From positions 10,696,318 through 10,760,317 of the forward strand of contig OZ024811.1 in assembly GCA_964017045.1 (NCBI GenBank): a DNA stretch of 64,000 nt. Direction: 5' to 3'. The position numbers and the translations under genes were made by a program. The notes under the pieces are model-generated. The model made no database searches. It saw only the letters and a list, made by a program, of their open reading frames with translations, and was not told the origin of the DNA. The number at the start of each line of letters is the position of its first letter. The first letter of the stretch is position 1. The stretch comes from Omphiscola glabra (Eukaryota; Mollusca; Gastropoda; Lymnaeidae). Below are positions 1 through 10,900 of this stretch, piece after piece.

Positions 1-229
1 ATTCATAGGTATAATTATTTAAATGTATTTACGTTTTGTTAAAGTCATTGATTTTCTTAATTGGTAAACATATGCTCATATGTAAAATTAGAATATAGCT
101 TCTTTTTTTTTTTACAACTGTAATGTCATTGGATTGAAAGATGTTGTCATCCAAGTAAAAATGTACAAACTCAACTTCCTACCCTCTACATATATATCAT
201 ATATATATATATATGTATCGAAGAAGGTT

Positions 230-700
230 AACTATTTATCAAATTCATTCTGAGGCTAAACTTTTGCTTTGGCTAAATAGGCAATTTGCACTATAACTTC
301 ATTTTTGTGATTATTTAGAACTTATTAATTTTAATTTTATTTCGCATTATTGACAACGCACTCAAGAACGCACTAATTGATGGTTTTCCCGATAAATGTG
401 ATTAATGTGTAATTCTTTGATCATATTATTTTTATTTAATTTTATTTTCATAACTTTGAAAGGCATATAAAATGCTTAAGATAGTTCCTAAGTTGTTTCT
501 TTAAATGTATTTGTAATTTATAATAATACTTACAATTTTACTTTTAAAAAAGCGGATAAATAATTTTTTTTGCACATTTAAATTTATTGGATTTCCGTAA
601 TATAATTGAAAACAACTTATGATTGTTTTTAAGAATCCGAACGTAACTAAATCGTATCAGCTCTTTGGCGTTATGTCAGCATAGCTCACTCTTATATATA
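230..700 (-). mobile_element. Helitron interior relic, inverted
   Basis: The reverse complement of this stretch aligns by eye with the non-coding interior of the two full Helitrons further right (about 51680-52100 in the first). Shared landmarks include TTCCCCGATAAATGTGATTA against TTTCCCGATAAATGTGATTA and the matching stretch AACGTA..TAAATCGTATC. Many substitutions and indels separate them, so this copy is much older than the tandem pair. No Helitron terminus is visible, so it is a fragment. Bases 1-229 before it are AT-rich with a (TA)n run near 190 and nothing else recognisable. Confidence 0.6.
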
Positions 701-759
701 TATAATGTAACAAAACACACTTGCATTGGATAAAAACATTTTTTGAAACTTCTGACATG

Positions 760-1440
760 AATTTTTTTTATACCCTTAGTTGGCCAAGGATCTGAAAAGA
801 CTCGATGTGGATACAGTGTATATGAGGATATTCATCCAATACAATTTGAAGAGAACGACATCTTGAATTTTCTTTATAGTAAACTCTGAAGAAACAAAGA
901 AATTTGTTTCAAAATAAGAAACTGAAAAGTATGTTTTAAATTTAAATTTAATACCTTAGAGTCATTGGTATACTTAATTTGGAAACACAAATGTTGTAGG
1001 CCTATTATATTATTTTTTGTCAGAATAAACGTTGCAATCTTAAATTTGTTCTTTACTTTGAACTGTTCTCCTTCCAAAATAAAAGTCCCTCTTTCAGACC
1101 AAATAGAAATGAAGTATTCTGCTTATTGGTTTAGTATAGGGAAATCCAAAGTCGATTCTGCAAGCGGCTCTTTAGCGACCTAAGTGCTGCTCGGCCAATC
1201 GGAGACGAATCGGTTGCGACTCAAAAAATACATGTTCCTTGACAGGCTCTTGAAAATAAATTTGACTATCAAATTTTTTTTTTTAATCGGCCTGCTGCTG
1301 ATTTTTGGCTCTTTTGATTATTGAGTTATCCGATGACTGACCAATACACATATTAGGCCACATGTATTTTTAAAGGACCAATAGTATTTAAGTTTCTCAT
1401 TGATCCCTACACAATTGACACAGAAGAAAAGACACACGGT
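760..1440 (+). repeat. Diverged duplicated segment, copy 1
   Basis: This segment pairs with 5425-5915 in the same orientation. Shared landmarks in order are an acceptor-like TATACYCTTAG, AAAGACTCGAT, GACATCTTGA, AATAAACGTT, a CTCCTTYCAAAA block and a run GACCAATA..ATTTAAG followed near the end by GACACA.AGAAA. It looks like an old local duplication of unique sequence, since separated by a LINE insertion and other repeats. No transposon ends are seen. Confidence 0.55.
780..866 (+). CDS. Possible terminal exon of an upstream gene
   Basis: A polypyrimidine-TATACCCTTAG acceptor is followed by 28 open codons and a TGA. The peptide begins LAKDLKRLDVDTVYMRIF and is lysine/arginine rich. I do not recognise it. 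The duplicate at 5440 keeps the acceptor and the AAAGACTCGAT core but is broken by indels, which is what a decaying copied exon would look like. The rest of the gene would lie left of the window. The call rests only on splice context and the presence of a second copy, so a chance open stretch is quite possible. Confidence 0.25.
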   Translation: MAKDLKRLDVDTVYMRIFIQYNLKRTTS

Positions 1441-1684
1441 AATAACATAAATTCTGTGATTTCCAATGAAATTGTGTCTTTGATTATTTGATACTACCCG
1501 TTAAAAACCATATAAAATCCACACACTTTTTAATAATCCCCTCAAGCGACCCAGGGTTTTCCCAATTAGGGAAGGGAAATCAATCACTTAACTATTTCCG
1601 GAACATTTTAACGTTATAATTTGACTCATCTGAAGGGATCTTAAATCTCATACACGTCGTCATATGTATTAAATCTAAATGTGG

Positions 1685-2060
1685 ACACATTGTTTTAAAA
1701 CAAACATGGACAAAGTTTATAATTATAATTGTGGACAGAGCGTATTAAAACAATCATGGCCATTATTTATAAATAAATAAATGTGGACCCAGTGCATTCA
1801 AACAAACATGGACACAGTTTATAATTATAAATGTGGACAAAGCGTATTAAAACAATCATGGACATAATTTATAAATATAAATTTGGACACAGTATATTAA
1901 AACAAACATGGACAAAGTTTATGAATAGAAATGGGGATAAAGTGTATTAAAACAATCAAGGACATAATTTATAAATATAAATGTGGACACATGGAATTTA
2001 AGACAAAAAATTTGGATACAATTTATACATTTATATGTAGACACTTTGCATTGAAAACAA
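1685..2060. repeat. Minisatellite, about 60-bp unit
   Basis: About six imperfect copies of a unit built on AAATGTGGACACAGTGTATT followed by AAAACAAACATGGACAAAG and a TATAAATATAA spacer. No gene is visible around it; 867-1684 shows only the duplicated segment and AT-rich sequence. Confidence 0.75.
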
Positions 2061-2129
2061 ACATGGAAAATGTTTATATATGGTTTTACATATATACATA
2101 TTATATATATATAGGAAATGAAAGAGAAA

Positions 2130-2504
2130 AAGTGGCGATGCAGGAGAAATGATATAATGCAAAAGGATTATATGGAAATGATCGATAGAATAGTACATTA
2201 AGAAGAGAATCGGGAGTGAAGGAGAGAATGGGGAATGAGAGGAAAAAATTATAATGCAAGATGTAATGGGATATTGAGAAATGAAGAACACATGTGAAAT
2301 GGGAGAATGCTTGGGAGAAAGAGAATAGCAGAATGTGGAATTTTAGAAATAACGGAAATGAAGAAGATAATGGAGATTGCAGGAGGATTTGAGTTATAGG
2401 AGAAAAGGGAGTGCACGAGAAAGAGGAGTGATAAAAAAGAGGGGAGTGCAGGAGAAAGGGGACAGAAGGAGAGGAGATTGAAAGCAAGAAAGACTGAGTG
2501 GTTG
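2130..2504. other. Purine-rich low-complexity stretch
   Basis: The plus strand is almost entirely G and A, with short GGAGAAA, GGGGAATGAGAGG and GTGCAGGAG motifs repeated loosely. Long open frames on the complementary strand give serine, phenylalanine and leucine-rich translations typical of low-complexity DNA, not protein. It immediately precedes the LINE. Confidence 0.6.
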
Positions 2505-4520
2505 AGTGGTTCGAGAAGAACGCGCCTTCGGGGAAACTCGAAGGCGTCCACAAGGGTTGTGCCTCTACGTGGCGTGGCGGACGAGTAAGGTGGACATGAC
2601 CACCCGACACTAAACAACCCGGCTCAATGCCAAATGTCCTGACCCAATGACCACTTGGGAAAGGGGACTAGCGACGCAAATCTAGTCCATAAGGGGGGGG
2701 GAAGCGTTCTTCCCAGACCCTACAGTACAACGATGACAAGTACAAATAGACTTACAAACACGGAGCTGGCAACCCAGTCACTGCCATCTTCGCTAGTGTC
2801 GGGGGACAGGCCAGCGGGGGGACGAGATCACTGCCCCTGGGTTGGACAACCAGACTCCTCATCCGTCAATGTTGGGGTACAAGCTAATGGAGGATATAGC
2901 TACTGTACGTGGCGCCAAGGGTCGACCCCCACTTACCTATCGATTATACAATTGAATGTCTGTGGCAGCAGACAGAAGGGAGGAGAGATCACCAAGCTAC
3001 TCCACGAGTGGGACGTGGACGTAGCCCTCTTCCAAGAGACTCTACTAAAAGGTAAGAATTTACATATAACAGGTTACTCCCTCTACCAATGCAAGTGTAA
3101 GAAATGCAGAGGGCTTGCCACAGCAGTCAAAAATTCCCTACCGATGGAACTGCTTGAGGTGAAGTTGTGCCAAGGCACTGACACCCTCACCATCAGAGTA
3201 TTTAAAAACAACCAGTATTTTGAATTCACAAACGTTTACAAGACACCCCGAAATACGATCAGTCTCCCCATTGGCGAAAATCTAAATTTTCAGAGGAAAA
3301 TTATAGCTGGGGATTTCAACGCCCAGTCACCGGACTGGGAGTATGTTGAACGTAACGAATCAATCGGGACGTTACGTGGAGGACCTGTGTCTCACTACCA
3401 ACCTCATACGTTTACAAGACGCAAATAGTGTGCACACTCTATTACATACGAGGCTAAGTACGGAGTCCCGACCAGACTTGACGCTTATCTCAGCTGACCT
3501 CATGTCCACGCTCAGTCTGGGGGTCTTGGATGATGTCGGAATTGACCAGAAACCGATCCTCCTCAGAATTTTGCTAGCTACCACCAAAGCACGCCTTCGG
3601 GCCTTCGGACAAGACCGCAAATCGTATATTACTAGACTTTGTCAATAAAACAGGGACATCAGGCGCCTTGTCAAAGGCGTGGCAAAAAGCGGTGATTGTC
3701 CCAATTCCCAAAGAAGGTAAAACAAGTGACCAACTGTCTAGCTACCGGCCCATTTCCCTCACATCGTGTGTCGGAAAAGTAGCAGAGCGAATGGTCAACG
3801 CAAGACTTTATTGGTTCTTGGAACGAACCAAGAGCAACCCTACCAACCAAGGCGGCTTCCGTTAGGGGAGGCAACCTATGGATCAAGTGATCCAGTTTAT
3901 CCAAAGCACCGCCAATGAGCTCCAAATGAAGAATCATACTGTCGCGGTGTTCGTTGACCTCCAGAACACTTACGATAAAGTCTGTAGGGCAGGTCTGCTT
4001 TACAAGTTGAAGAAACTCCAGCTTCACAACCACGTACGGAAACTAGGCGCTCGAGCCACTTGCAAACTCAGGTTAAAAAACTTGCCAGCACTACCTGGGT
4101 AGCTGACGCAAGACTCCTGCGAGCCCTCTATATCGGGAGTGTAATAGGTGCACTGGACTACAGCTTCCCGGTTCCGGCCTTCGCAAGCCGTACGGCTCTA
4201 GAGGGTCTTGACTGGATACAAAATCTAGCTCTCAGATTTGTATGCGGGGCGTTAAGTACCACACCCACGGCTGCTATGGAAATTATTTCAGACATAGAAC
4301 TACTCCACATCAGGCGGGACAAGGTTATCCTAAAAACCTGGAGAGTGGACCGCGAACGCTTTAAATGCAGCGTTTTCGGTAGACCGGACGTCCCCCAGGC
4401 CAGGGGGAGGTTCCCGGCACGCCGCCACGCGATCTGTCGGCGGGGAGACCCGGCGCCTGGCCCGCGTGGAGGTGTGGGGGGGGGCATTAAGAGCTTGCGC
4501 TCAACGGCCCACCGACGCCA
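2505..4520 (+). mobile_element. Broken non-LTR retrotransposon (LINE)
   Basis: The left part (about 2655-3560) encodes an apurinic-endonuclease-like domain: IIQLNVCGSRQK at its start, the metal-site QET, then IIAGDFNAQSPDW, with RPDLTLIS and a degraded GIDQKP (usually SDHKP) after a frameshift near 3345-3370. The right part encodes reverse transcriptase pieces: AWQKAVIVPIPKEGK, SYRPISLTSCVGKVAERM, QGGFR followed by a stop, and VFVDLQNTYDKVCRAGLLYKL (4 residues depart from the usual AYDKV box). The FADD box and nearby RT motifs are missing through a deletion near 4045-4060; a post-RT region (RALYIGSVIGALDYSFPVPA) follows. The layout fits Jockey/R1/I-like LINEs. It is dead: frameshifts, stops and an internal deletion. 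Confidence 0.85.
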
Positions 4521-4536
4521 TGTCCTATGTGACGTT

Positions 4537-4770
4537 ATTATTGCGTTTGGTGCGTAATATTGTTTATTTGTTTTACGGAATGAGTCTCAATTTCAATACG
4601 ATGTAATAGTAATGTGATGCGTAGGACGTTAGAATATTAATATTCTCCATGGTCGTGATAAAAACTGTGCGGTTGCGTTCCGTTGGGGGGGAAGGGGGTT
4701 ATCACTAATTGTGATTCTTATAAAATAGCCTTAGTTTCGACCCTTCCCGAGGAAAACAAAATGGTTTTAA
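4537..4770 (+). repeat. Interspersed repeat with internal G tract, copy 1 (partial)
   Basis: One of four copies in the window of a roughly 420-bp family; the others are at 27830, 30440 and 35160. This copy keeps TTTGGTGCGTAATATT, ATATTAATAT, a run of G within GGGGGGGAAGGGGG and then ATCACTAATTGTGATTCTTA. It lies directly after the LINE, which may have interrupted it. Bases 4771-5424 hold nothing I can name. Confidence 0.6.
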
Positions 4771-5424
4771 TTGATGTCAAATTCTTATATGTTTGAGTCA
4801 ATATCGGCCAAAAATTTCTGCACTAAAAACTGTAAACAAAAATTATTATTATGTAAGGAAAAGTAGTTCTAATGTCCCAAACTAAACCTTCCCTCAACAA
4901 GTGCCCAGTTATAGGTGAGAGATATAATGTCCCAAACTAAAGACGTAGCACGGGGGAAAAATCACTTGAACAAATTGCGAACTTTCACGAAGACAACCCC
5001 GATTAGCGCTCGAAAAGAATATCTGGGGGTTTACCCGGGGCAGTTGTCGGGAACCAGCGACACCGAAGCCAAATGCGGCTTTGTGGTGAAATAAATGAAA
5101 TAGATAAAATAGCATGCGTCACATTCAATATTTTAATCGAACATATAATTTTAAAGAGATGGTCCACACTTAAAAAAATAAAAATTTCCCCACCTTAGTC
5201 CTAGGGGGTTTGGCTTTTATATATTTTAGTTAATCCCTTAAGCGACGAACTTGCATAAAAACCTGCTTTTCTGCCATTGAAAACAAAACCCAAAAAAAAA
5301 GGGATCATGTTCCCAAACACATGGTTTAGATTCAGCTTATAAAAGCGTACACTATTGGCCTACTAATAGTTAATTTAAAATGGTATCAAAACACTTTTGA
5401 AATTTGGGACATAAAAGTTTTCTA

Positions 5425-5915
5425 TTTTTATACTCTTAGATGGGAAAGGATCACAAAAGACTCGATAAGGACGGTGAAGGCGATTATATTCACACAATGC
5501 AATTTTAAGAATGTGACATCTTGATTTTGTAAAGCTACATCTTAAAGAAAAAAAAAAAGAATCAGCGAACTCTGAGAAAAATGTTTATTATTAATATAGT
5601 TAGTAAAATATTATGAAATGTATGATGTAAAACTTACTTTAATCTTTTAGGGATTATTTTTTTTTTAATAAACGTTTCTATTCTAAACGTGTTCTTAATT
5701 TAGAATTTTCCTCCTTTCAAAATTAAAAAAATCCTAATTTTCAGACGTATTTAAAACGAATTGTTCCTTTTTTAATACTTTTTGATTGCAAATGAAAACC
5801 CTGGCTAGATTCTGTTTACCTATACAAATATTGGAACGAAGGTAATGTATAACAGACCAATAAGATTTAAGATTCATTTTATCCTGACACCATCGACACA
5901 AAGAAAAAAAAAACA
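5425..5915 (+). repeat. Diverged duplicated segment, copy 2
   Basis: Partner of 760-1440. The acceptor-like TATACTCTTAG and the AAAGACTCGATAAGGAC core at 5440 onward match the possible exon of copy 1, but the reading frame is lost within about 23 codons. The 3' part (AATAAACGTTTCTATTC, TTTTCCTCCTTTCAAAATT, AGACCAATAAGATTTAAG) keeps the same order of landmarks. About 5916-6280 is AT-rich sequence without features. Confidence 0.55.
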
Positions 5916-6284
5916 ACAAACTCTTTAATACGATAAATTCGGTGACCTACGATAAATTTGTGCGTCTTAAACTATTTTTGTAAATTCTGTGGAAAAACTG
6001 TACAAATGCTGTAAAGCAATACAATGTTAGAAATTAAAGTAGATATTTTGTACATATACAACGAAGTTAACCAGGTTTTTCACGAATAGTGATTTAAAAT
6101 CTTTTGAAACCAATCACTTAAATGATTTCATGCATAATATGATGCATATGATGGTAATATTTAAAGTTAAACTTTAAGAAAACCCTGTCATTCAAAGTGA
6201 TTTATATGCTTTCCAACATATGAACTATTTAGATTCTAGTAAAACTCTATTACATACTCAGTCCATTCTGTGTTTTTTGAAATG

Positions 6285-6608
6285 ACAAATGACGAAACAT
6301 CCTTAGTGCCACAATTGATATAGGAAAATAACAAAAGATTATTAGTGCCAAAATTGATGTCTGCAAAATGACGAACATCCTGTGTGCAAAAAATTAATAT
6401 CTGCCTAATGACCAACATCCCGTGTGCCAAAATTAATATCTGCCTAATGACCAACATCCTGTGTGCAAAAATTAATATCTGCCTAATGACCAACATCCCG
6501 TATGCCAAAATTAATATCTTCCAAGTGGCAAGCATCCTGTGTGCCAAAATTGATATCTGTCAAATGACAAACTTCGTGTTTGCCAAAATTGACATCTGTC
6601 AAATGACC
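6285..6608. repeat. Minisatellite, about 39-bp unit
   Basis: Six to eight tandem copies of a unit containing CCAAAATTAATATCTGCC and TAATGACCAACATCCYGTGT. The 39-bp period keeps open frames on both strands; these give repetitive peptides with no domain and are not treated as genes. Confidence 0.85.
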
Positions 6609-6857
6609 TCTCGGACAAAACCGTTATAAGTTCACGATGCCAATAGATGATCTTGTCTTCAGGTAAAGTTCATTAAAAAAACATACTTTGTTAAGGAATG
6701 TGTGCACTTCATTTCAATAATACGATTTCTGCATTCCACGGCACGTAGTGATACATTGACCAGAAGAGATCTCGTACCAAAGAACGATGAACAAATCAAG
6801 TCCAATGCCGTGACAAAATAATTGACTCTGATTGTCACGGCCATGTGAGACAAATTA

Positions 6858-6999
6858 TTAACGCCTCAATTTGCTTGTGGGTGGGTATCCAACTCCTTTT
6901 GGACTGGTCCAGTACGACGATATGTTGGATGGCTGATTGGCGTACATGAATCGCTCAAGAACGTTATGCAAAATTGCACGCTTGGCTTCACACAAATAA
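6858..6999 (-). CDS. Unassigned minus-strand terminal exon candidate
   Basis: On the minus strand a long polypyrimidine tract ending in TTACTTACAG is followed by 46 open codons and a TAA. The peptide is complex and non-repetitive, with YLCEAKRAILHNVLERF near its start and SSYWTSPKGVGYPP near its end. If real, the exon enters in phase 2. I do not recognise the family and find no partner exon to the right before the SLC5 gene begins at 7977, so it is either the 3' end of a gene whose other exons sit inside SLC5 introns, or a stranded exon relic. Confidence 0.3.
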
Positions 7000-7002
7000 C
7001 TG

Positions 7003-7976
7003 TAAGTAAAAAAAAAAAAAAAAAAAAAGTCACATTTAACTTACTTATTTATCTACAGAAATATCATTTGAGTTACATTTTTTTTAATAGATTGCAACAA
7101 GTTTTTTAAAATTATTTTATTGATGTGAACAATTTAATATTGTCTATCATTTCCATGAAGGCTGGCAGACAACGATTTTTTTAGAGTTAGTTTTTTTTAG
7201 CTTTCCGAGTAATAATCTTCTGCTTGTGTTTTGAAATGAGTTAATTCACCTTTTTTTTTTATATGTCCATTCCAGAACTTGTTTTCTAAGACATGTGATG
7301 TGCATTTCAGAAAATGTAATTTTGTAAATGATATTTATGTTCTATTTTTGTCTTTTTAACTCCCAATGGTGGTCCTCTTTAGATTATTACAATTTAATCT
7401 GGATTATAAAAACATTCTAAATAGGTATCTCACACCGGCACGGGTGACATTTGTTTTAAACAGTGTGAGCCCGCGAAAATCCCCATACTTGCAAATAGCA
7501 CCACTTGGATCCCAAGGGTAATCGTGCTATTTTACGATTTCACTGTATATCCTTGTCAATCTCTTTTCACCAGATGATTTTGGGTTTCACAAGTCCTTCT
7601 CATTCGTAAGGGTTCAATAATAAATGTTTGTATTGTTGTATCTGGCATTATATTTATCGCTTTATCTTACAAGCTCGTTCACTAAACCATATTATTTTAC
7701 AAGGATCTAGAGCTGCGAGATCCCTTATAGCATAGCAGAAGACAAATAACAGCATCGCCACTCAGAGCAGCACCAGTAACAGCCTCGCCTGTAACACTAC
7801 AACCAGTGTTACCAGCGCCCTATTCAGAAGACAACATCTTCAGTAAAAGCATCGCAAGGGTTACCTCTTATGGTAACAACATCACTATTGACAACGGCTA
7901 CAGCAGCAACATAGCCAGCAACAAGTCTGTCCACAAGATAAACGCCGGCTATTTCCCCAACCAACAATTGGTAACG
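7003..7976 (+). promoter_or_regulatory. 5' flank and leader of the SLC5 gene
   Basis: An A-run (7009-7028) is followed by AT-rich DNA, then a less AT-rich stretch from about 7680 that becomes rich in CAGC/AACAGC triplets. The reading frame of the start codon is open back to a TAG at 7728 but contains no ATG before 7977, so this is best read as 5' untranslated leader. I cannot point to a convincing TATA box or initiator. Confidence 0.35.
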
Positions 7977-10900
7977 ATGGAGGAAGTCAAGAACTCTTTC
8001 GTTGCATTGGACTACGTGGTGTTTGCTTCCATGTTAATCGTCTCCCTTGGCATAGGTGTTTGGTTCGCATTCAGGGGAGGCAAGCAGAAAACACAAGGTA
8101 AGAACCTTTTGACTAATGGACCGATCTCGTCCCAATCCAATAATTTTAGCACCGACAACCATATTTTTAACACTCTTTTCGTACATCAAATAACTTATTT
8201 CAAATGTTCTCATATTGTTGTATCATTGTTACTTGGTATGCATAGTCACTGCCGTTTTCCATTGTTAAACAAGTAACTTATTTTAAAGGTTCTATTATTT
8301 TCAGATTATCTGGACTGGTTATGCGTTGCCACACTTGCCTTCCACTCCATAACATTATATAAATATCGAAACACAAACACTGTCACATCTAACATCTAAA
8401 TATCGAAACTATTGACAGAAACTGTGTATCCAGTATCAGCTACTTAGGACAAGCATAACGTGTAGAATGGTTGCTAGTATCAGCCCCCTAGGATAAGCCG
8501 TGCGTGGATAATTGTTGCTGGTATCAGCTACCAAGGATAAGCAGTGACTGCATAATAGTTGCTAGTACCTGCTACCTAGGATAAGCAGTACCTGTTGAAT
8601 TGTTGCTAGTCTCTACTACACAAGATCAGAAGTACCTGGTGAAATTTGCCAGTAATACCTATCTAGAAAAACAATAACTTGTAGAGTTGAGACTAGCGTC
8701 AACACATAAGTTAAGTGTGTAGAGTTTGGCTAGTACAACCAATCAAGGAGAACCATATGATGATCAGTACCTATGATGATCAGACTACTTAAAATTGTTG
8801 CTCGAATGAAGCCATCGTCTCTTAAATCACAAACCACTAATTATAGCTCAATAAAAGTTTTGTTTGGGCAAGCAAATTCAAATAATCACTTCAATATTTT
8901 TCGATAATTTAGTAAACACATAACGTTTTTTTTTTTCGTTCATGAGTGGTACGTTCCTCACCTAGTACACGCCACTTTTTTTTTTTTTAATTTATAAAAT
9001 AAAAAATTCACCCCGTGGTGTTGATTTATTAAAAAGCATAACTTTGACAGGAGAGTATCTGATGGCCAACAGGAACATGTCCATCCTTCCGGTGGCCATC
9101 TCCATCCTGCTCTCTTTCATGTCGGCCATCTTGATTCTGGGAACCCCAGCGGAGATGTACACGCAGGTGAGTCAAAAAAAACTGTACACGCTAGTTAGTC
9201 ACAGACTCTACACGCACGTATCTCAAAAACTGCACCAACGTGCTTATATGACGTTAAGATTTGTTACTAACATAGGCTTAACATCGTTTGGTTAGTTAAG
9301 TTAAATTTTCTGTCAATTATTTTACTAGTTAGCGCCTAATATTGACAGAAAATTATGCGTAACGCTTCTATAGCTAACATATATATAAGTCTAAGCACTT
9401 CACTAGTGTCACATATTCACAGTCCATGACATCCACAAAAAAATATCTCCTTCACCGTTTTCACAATCCATGACATCCACAATAACACATCTCCTTCACA
9501 GTTTTCACAATCCATGACATCCACATTAACACATCTCCTTCACAGTTTTCACAATCCACGACATCCACAATAACACATATCCTTCACAGTTTTCACAATC
9601 CATGACATCCAATAACACATCTCCCTCACAACTTAGCCAGCATATTTTGTTATCTTTGCATTGATTTTCTGCTGTCGACCAGGGCACAGAATATTTTATC
9701 GTCGCCTTCGGGATGTTCTTTGGCGTTGTACTGGCGGCTGTTCTGTTTGTACCTCTGCTGTACCCCCTGAAGTTAACCAGTTCTTTCGAGGTGAGTGCAA
9801 TGTACGAAACATACCTGAAGTCATGTGATGTGTAGTTTATCTGCTAAGACAGTCTCACACATCCTTCCTAAGTGTTGTAATGAGTTGTCTATTTATTTGT
9901 GGAATGAAAAGTTTGTTAATAAGAGTGGATGCAGAAGTAAGAAGAAGACTACACAATAAGATACATGACTCAGAATATAATATTATAGAAATTGTCCTGA
10001 ACCGCTACAGAAACACTTGGCTGGTTACCGTTGGATGAACGACGACGACTATCTAGGCTCTCCATGTTGTACAAGATCAAAAATGGGTTGGTCCACTGAT
10101 CCTGTATTATACAGAAACTCGTCCATCTCCCCCTCCCCCCTAATGAAAACAAGAGCTCAGTACAGGAATTACTCACTCCTGCCAAAGACAATAAGGGACA
10201 TGAACAAGCTTCCAAAAGCAACAGTTGAGGCGACTACACTTGACACATTTGCGTCTATTGCCTCCTGTCTTCCAACCCCCAAGTTCATAATACCATTGCT
10301 GAGCAGCCCTTGCCACCAGTGAAGTATCCCCTTCAAAACCATGCACAGTAACATCGCGAACCACTATGAAACAGAGGAGCCAGAATGATCAGTTCATTGA
10401 TCGTGGGTCCTCAAAATATAGAAGAAATAATGTAAAAAATGTAAACAATTTATTTATCAATTTATAAAAGATCATATGATCCGCGAAGAGCTATTTTACA
10501 ATATACATAACTAGCAAAATTACCCGTTTTTGACTGATGGACTAGAATTAATCATATCATAGGAAGCTTATTTCTGTTAAGTTTATTTTTTTTTTAACTT
10601 GCGCGATCTCGCAGTCAAAGTAAACCAGCTTATTTAATATTATTATCCCGAAAATTATTCTACTTATTTCTTAGGGTTCGACCTTAAACGTTAATTTTTG
10701 GATTTCGGTACACTGTTAACAACATCGCCAGGAGAATAAACACAAATATCGACCGGCTGTTCAAACAATATTTCATTAAAGTATACTGTTAATACATTTT
10801 TAATTTTTTTTTTTTAACTTTGCCATAACATTCCGACATTCGAAGGAACATAATTAAAATTTTACCGTTATTACTTTCAATTTCCCTTGAGCCAGAAATA

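Noticed and set aside
2031..2617. Overlapping minus-strand frames rich in F, S, L and H
   Set aside because: Composition effect of a purine-rich plus strand.
7806..7976. In-frame extension of the SLC5 N-terminus by 57 codons
   Set aside because: It would need a GTG start. The first ATG in the frame is at 7977 with a good context, and the protein then begins as other SLC5 members do.
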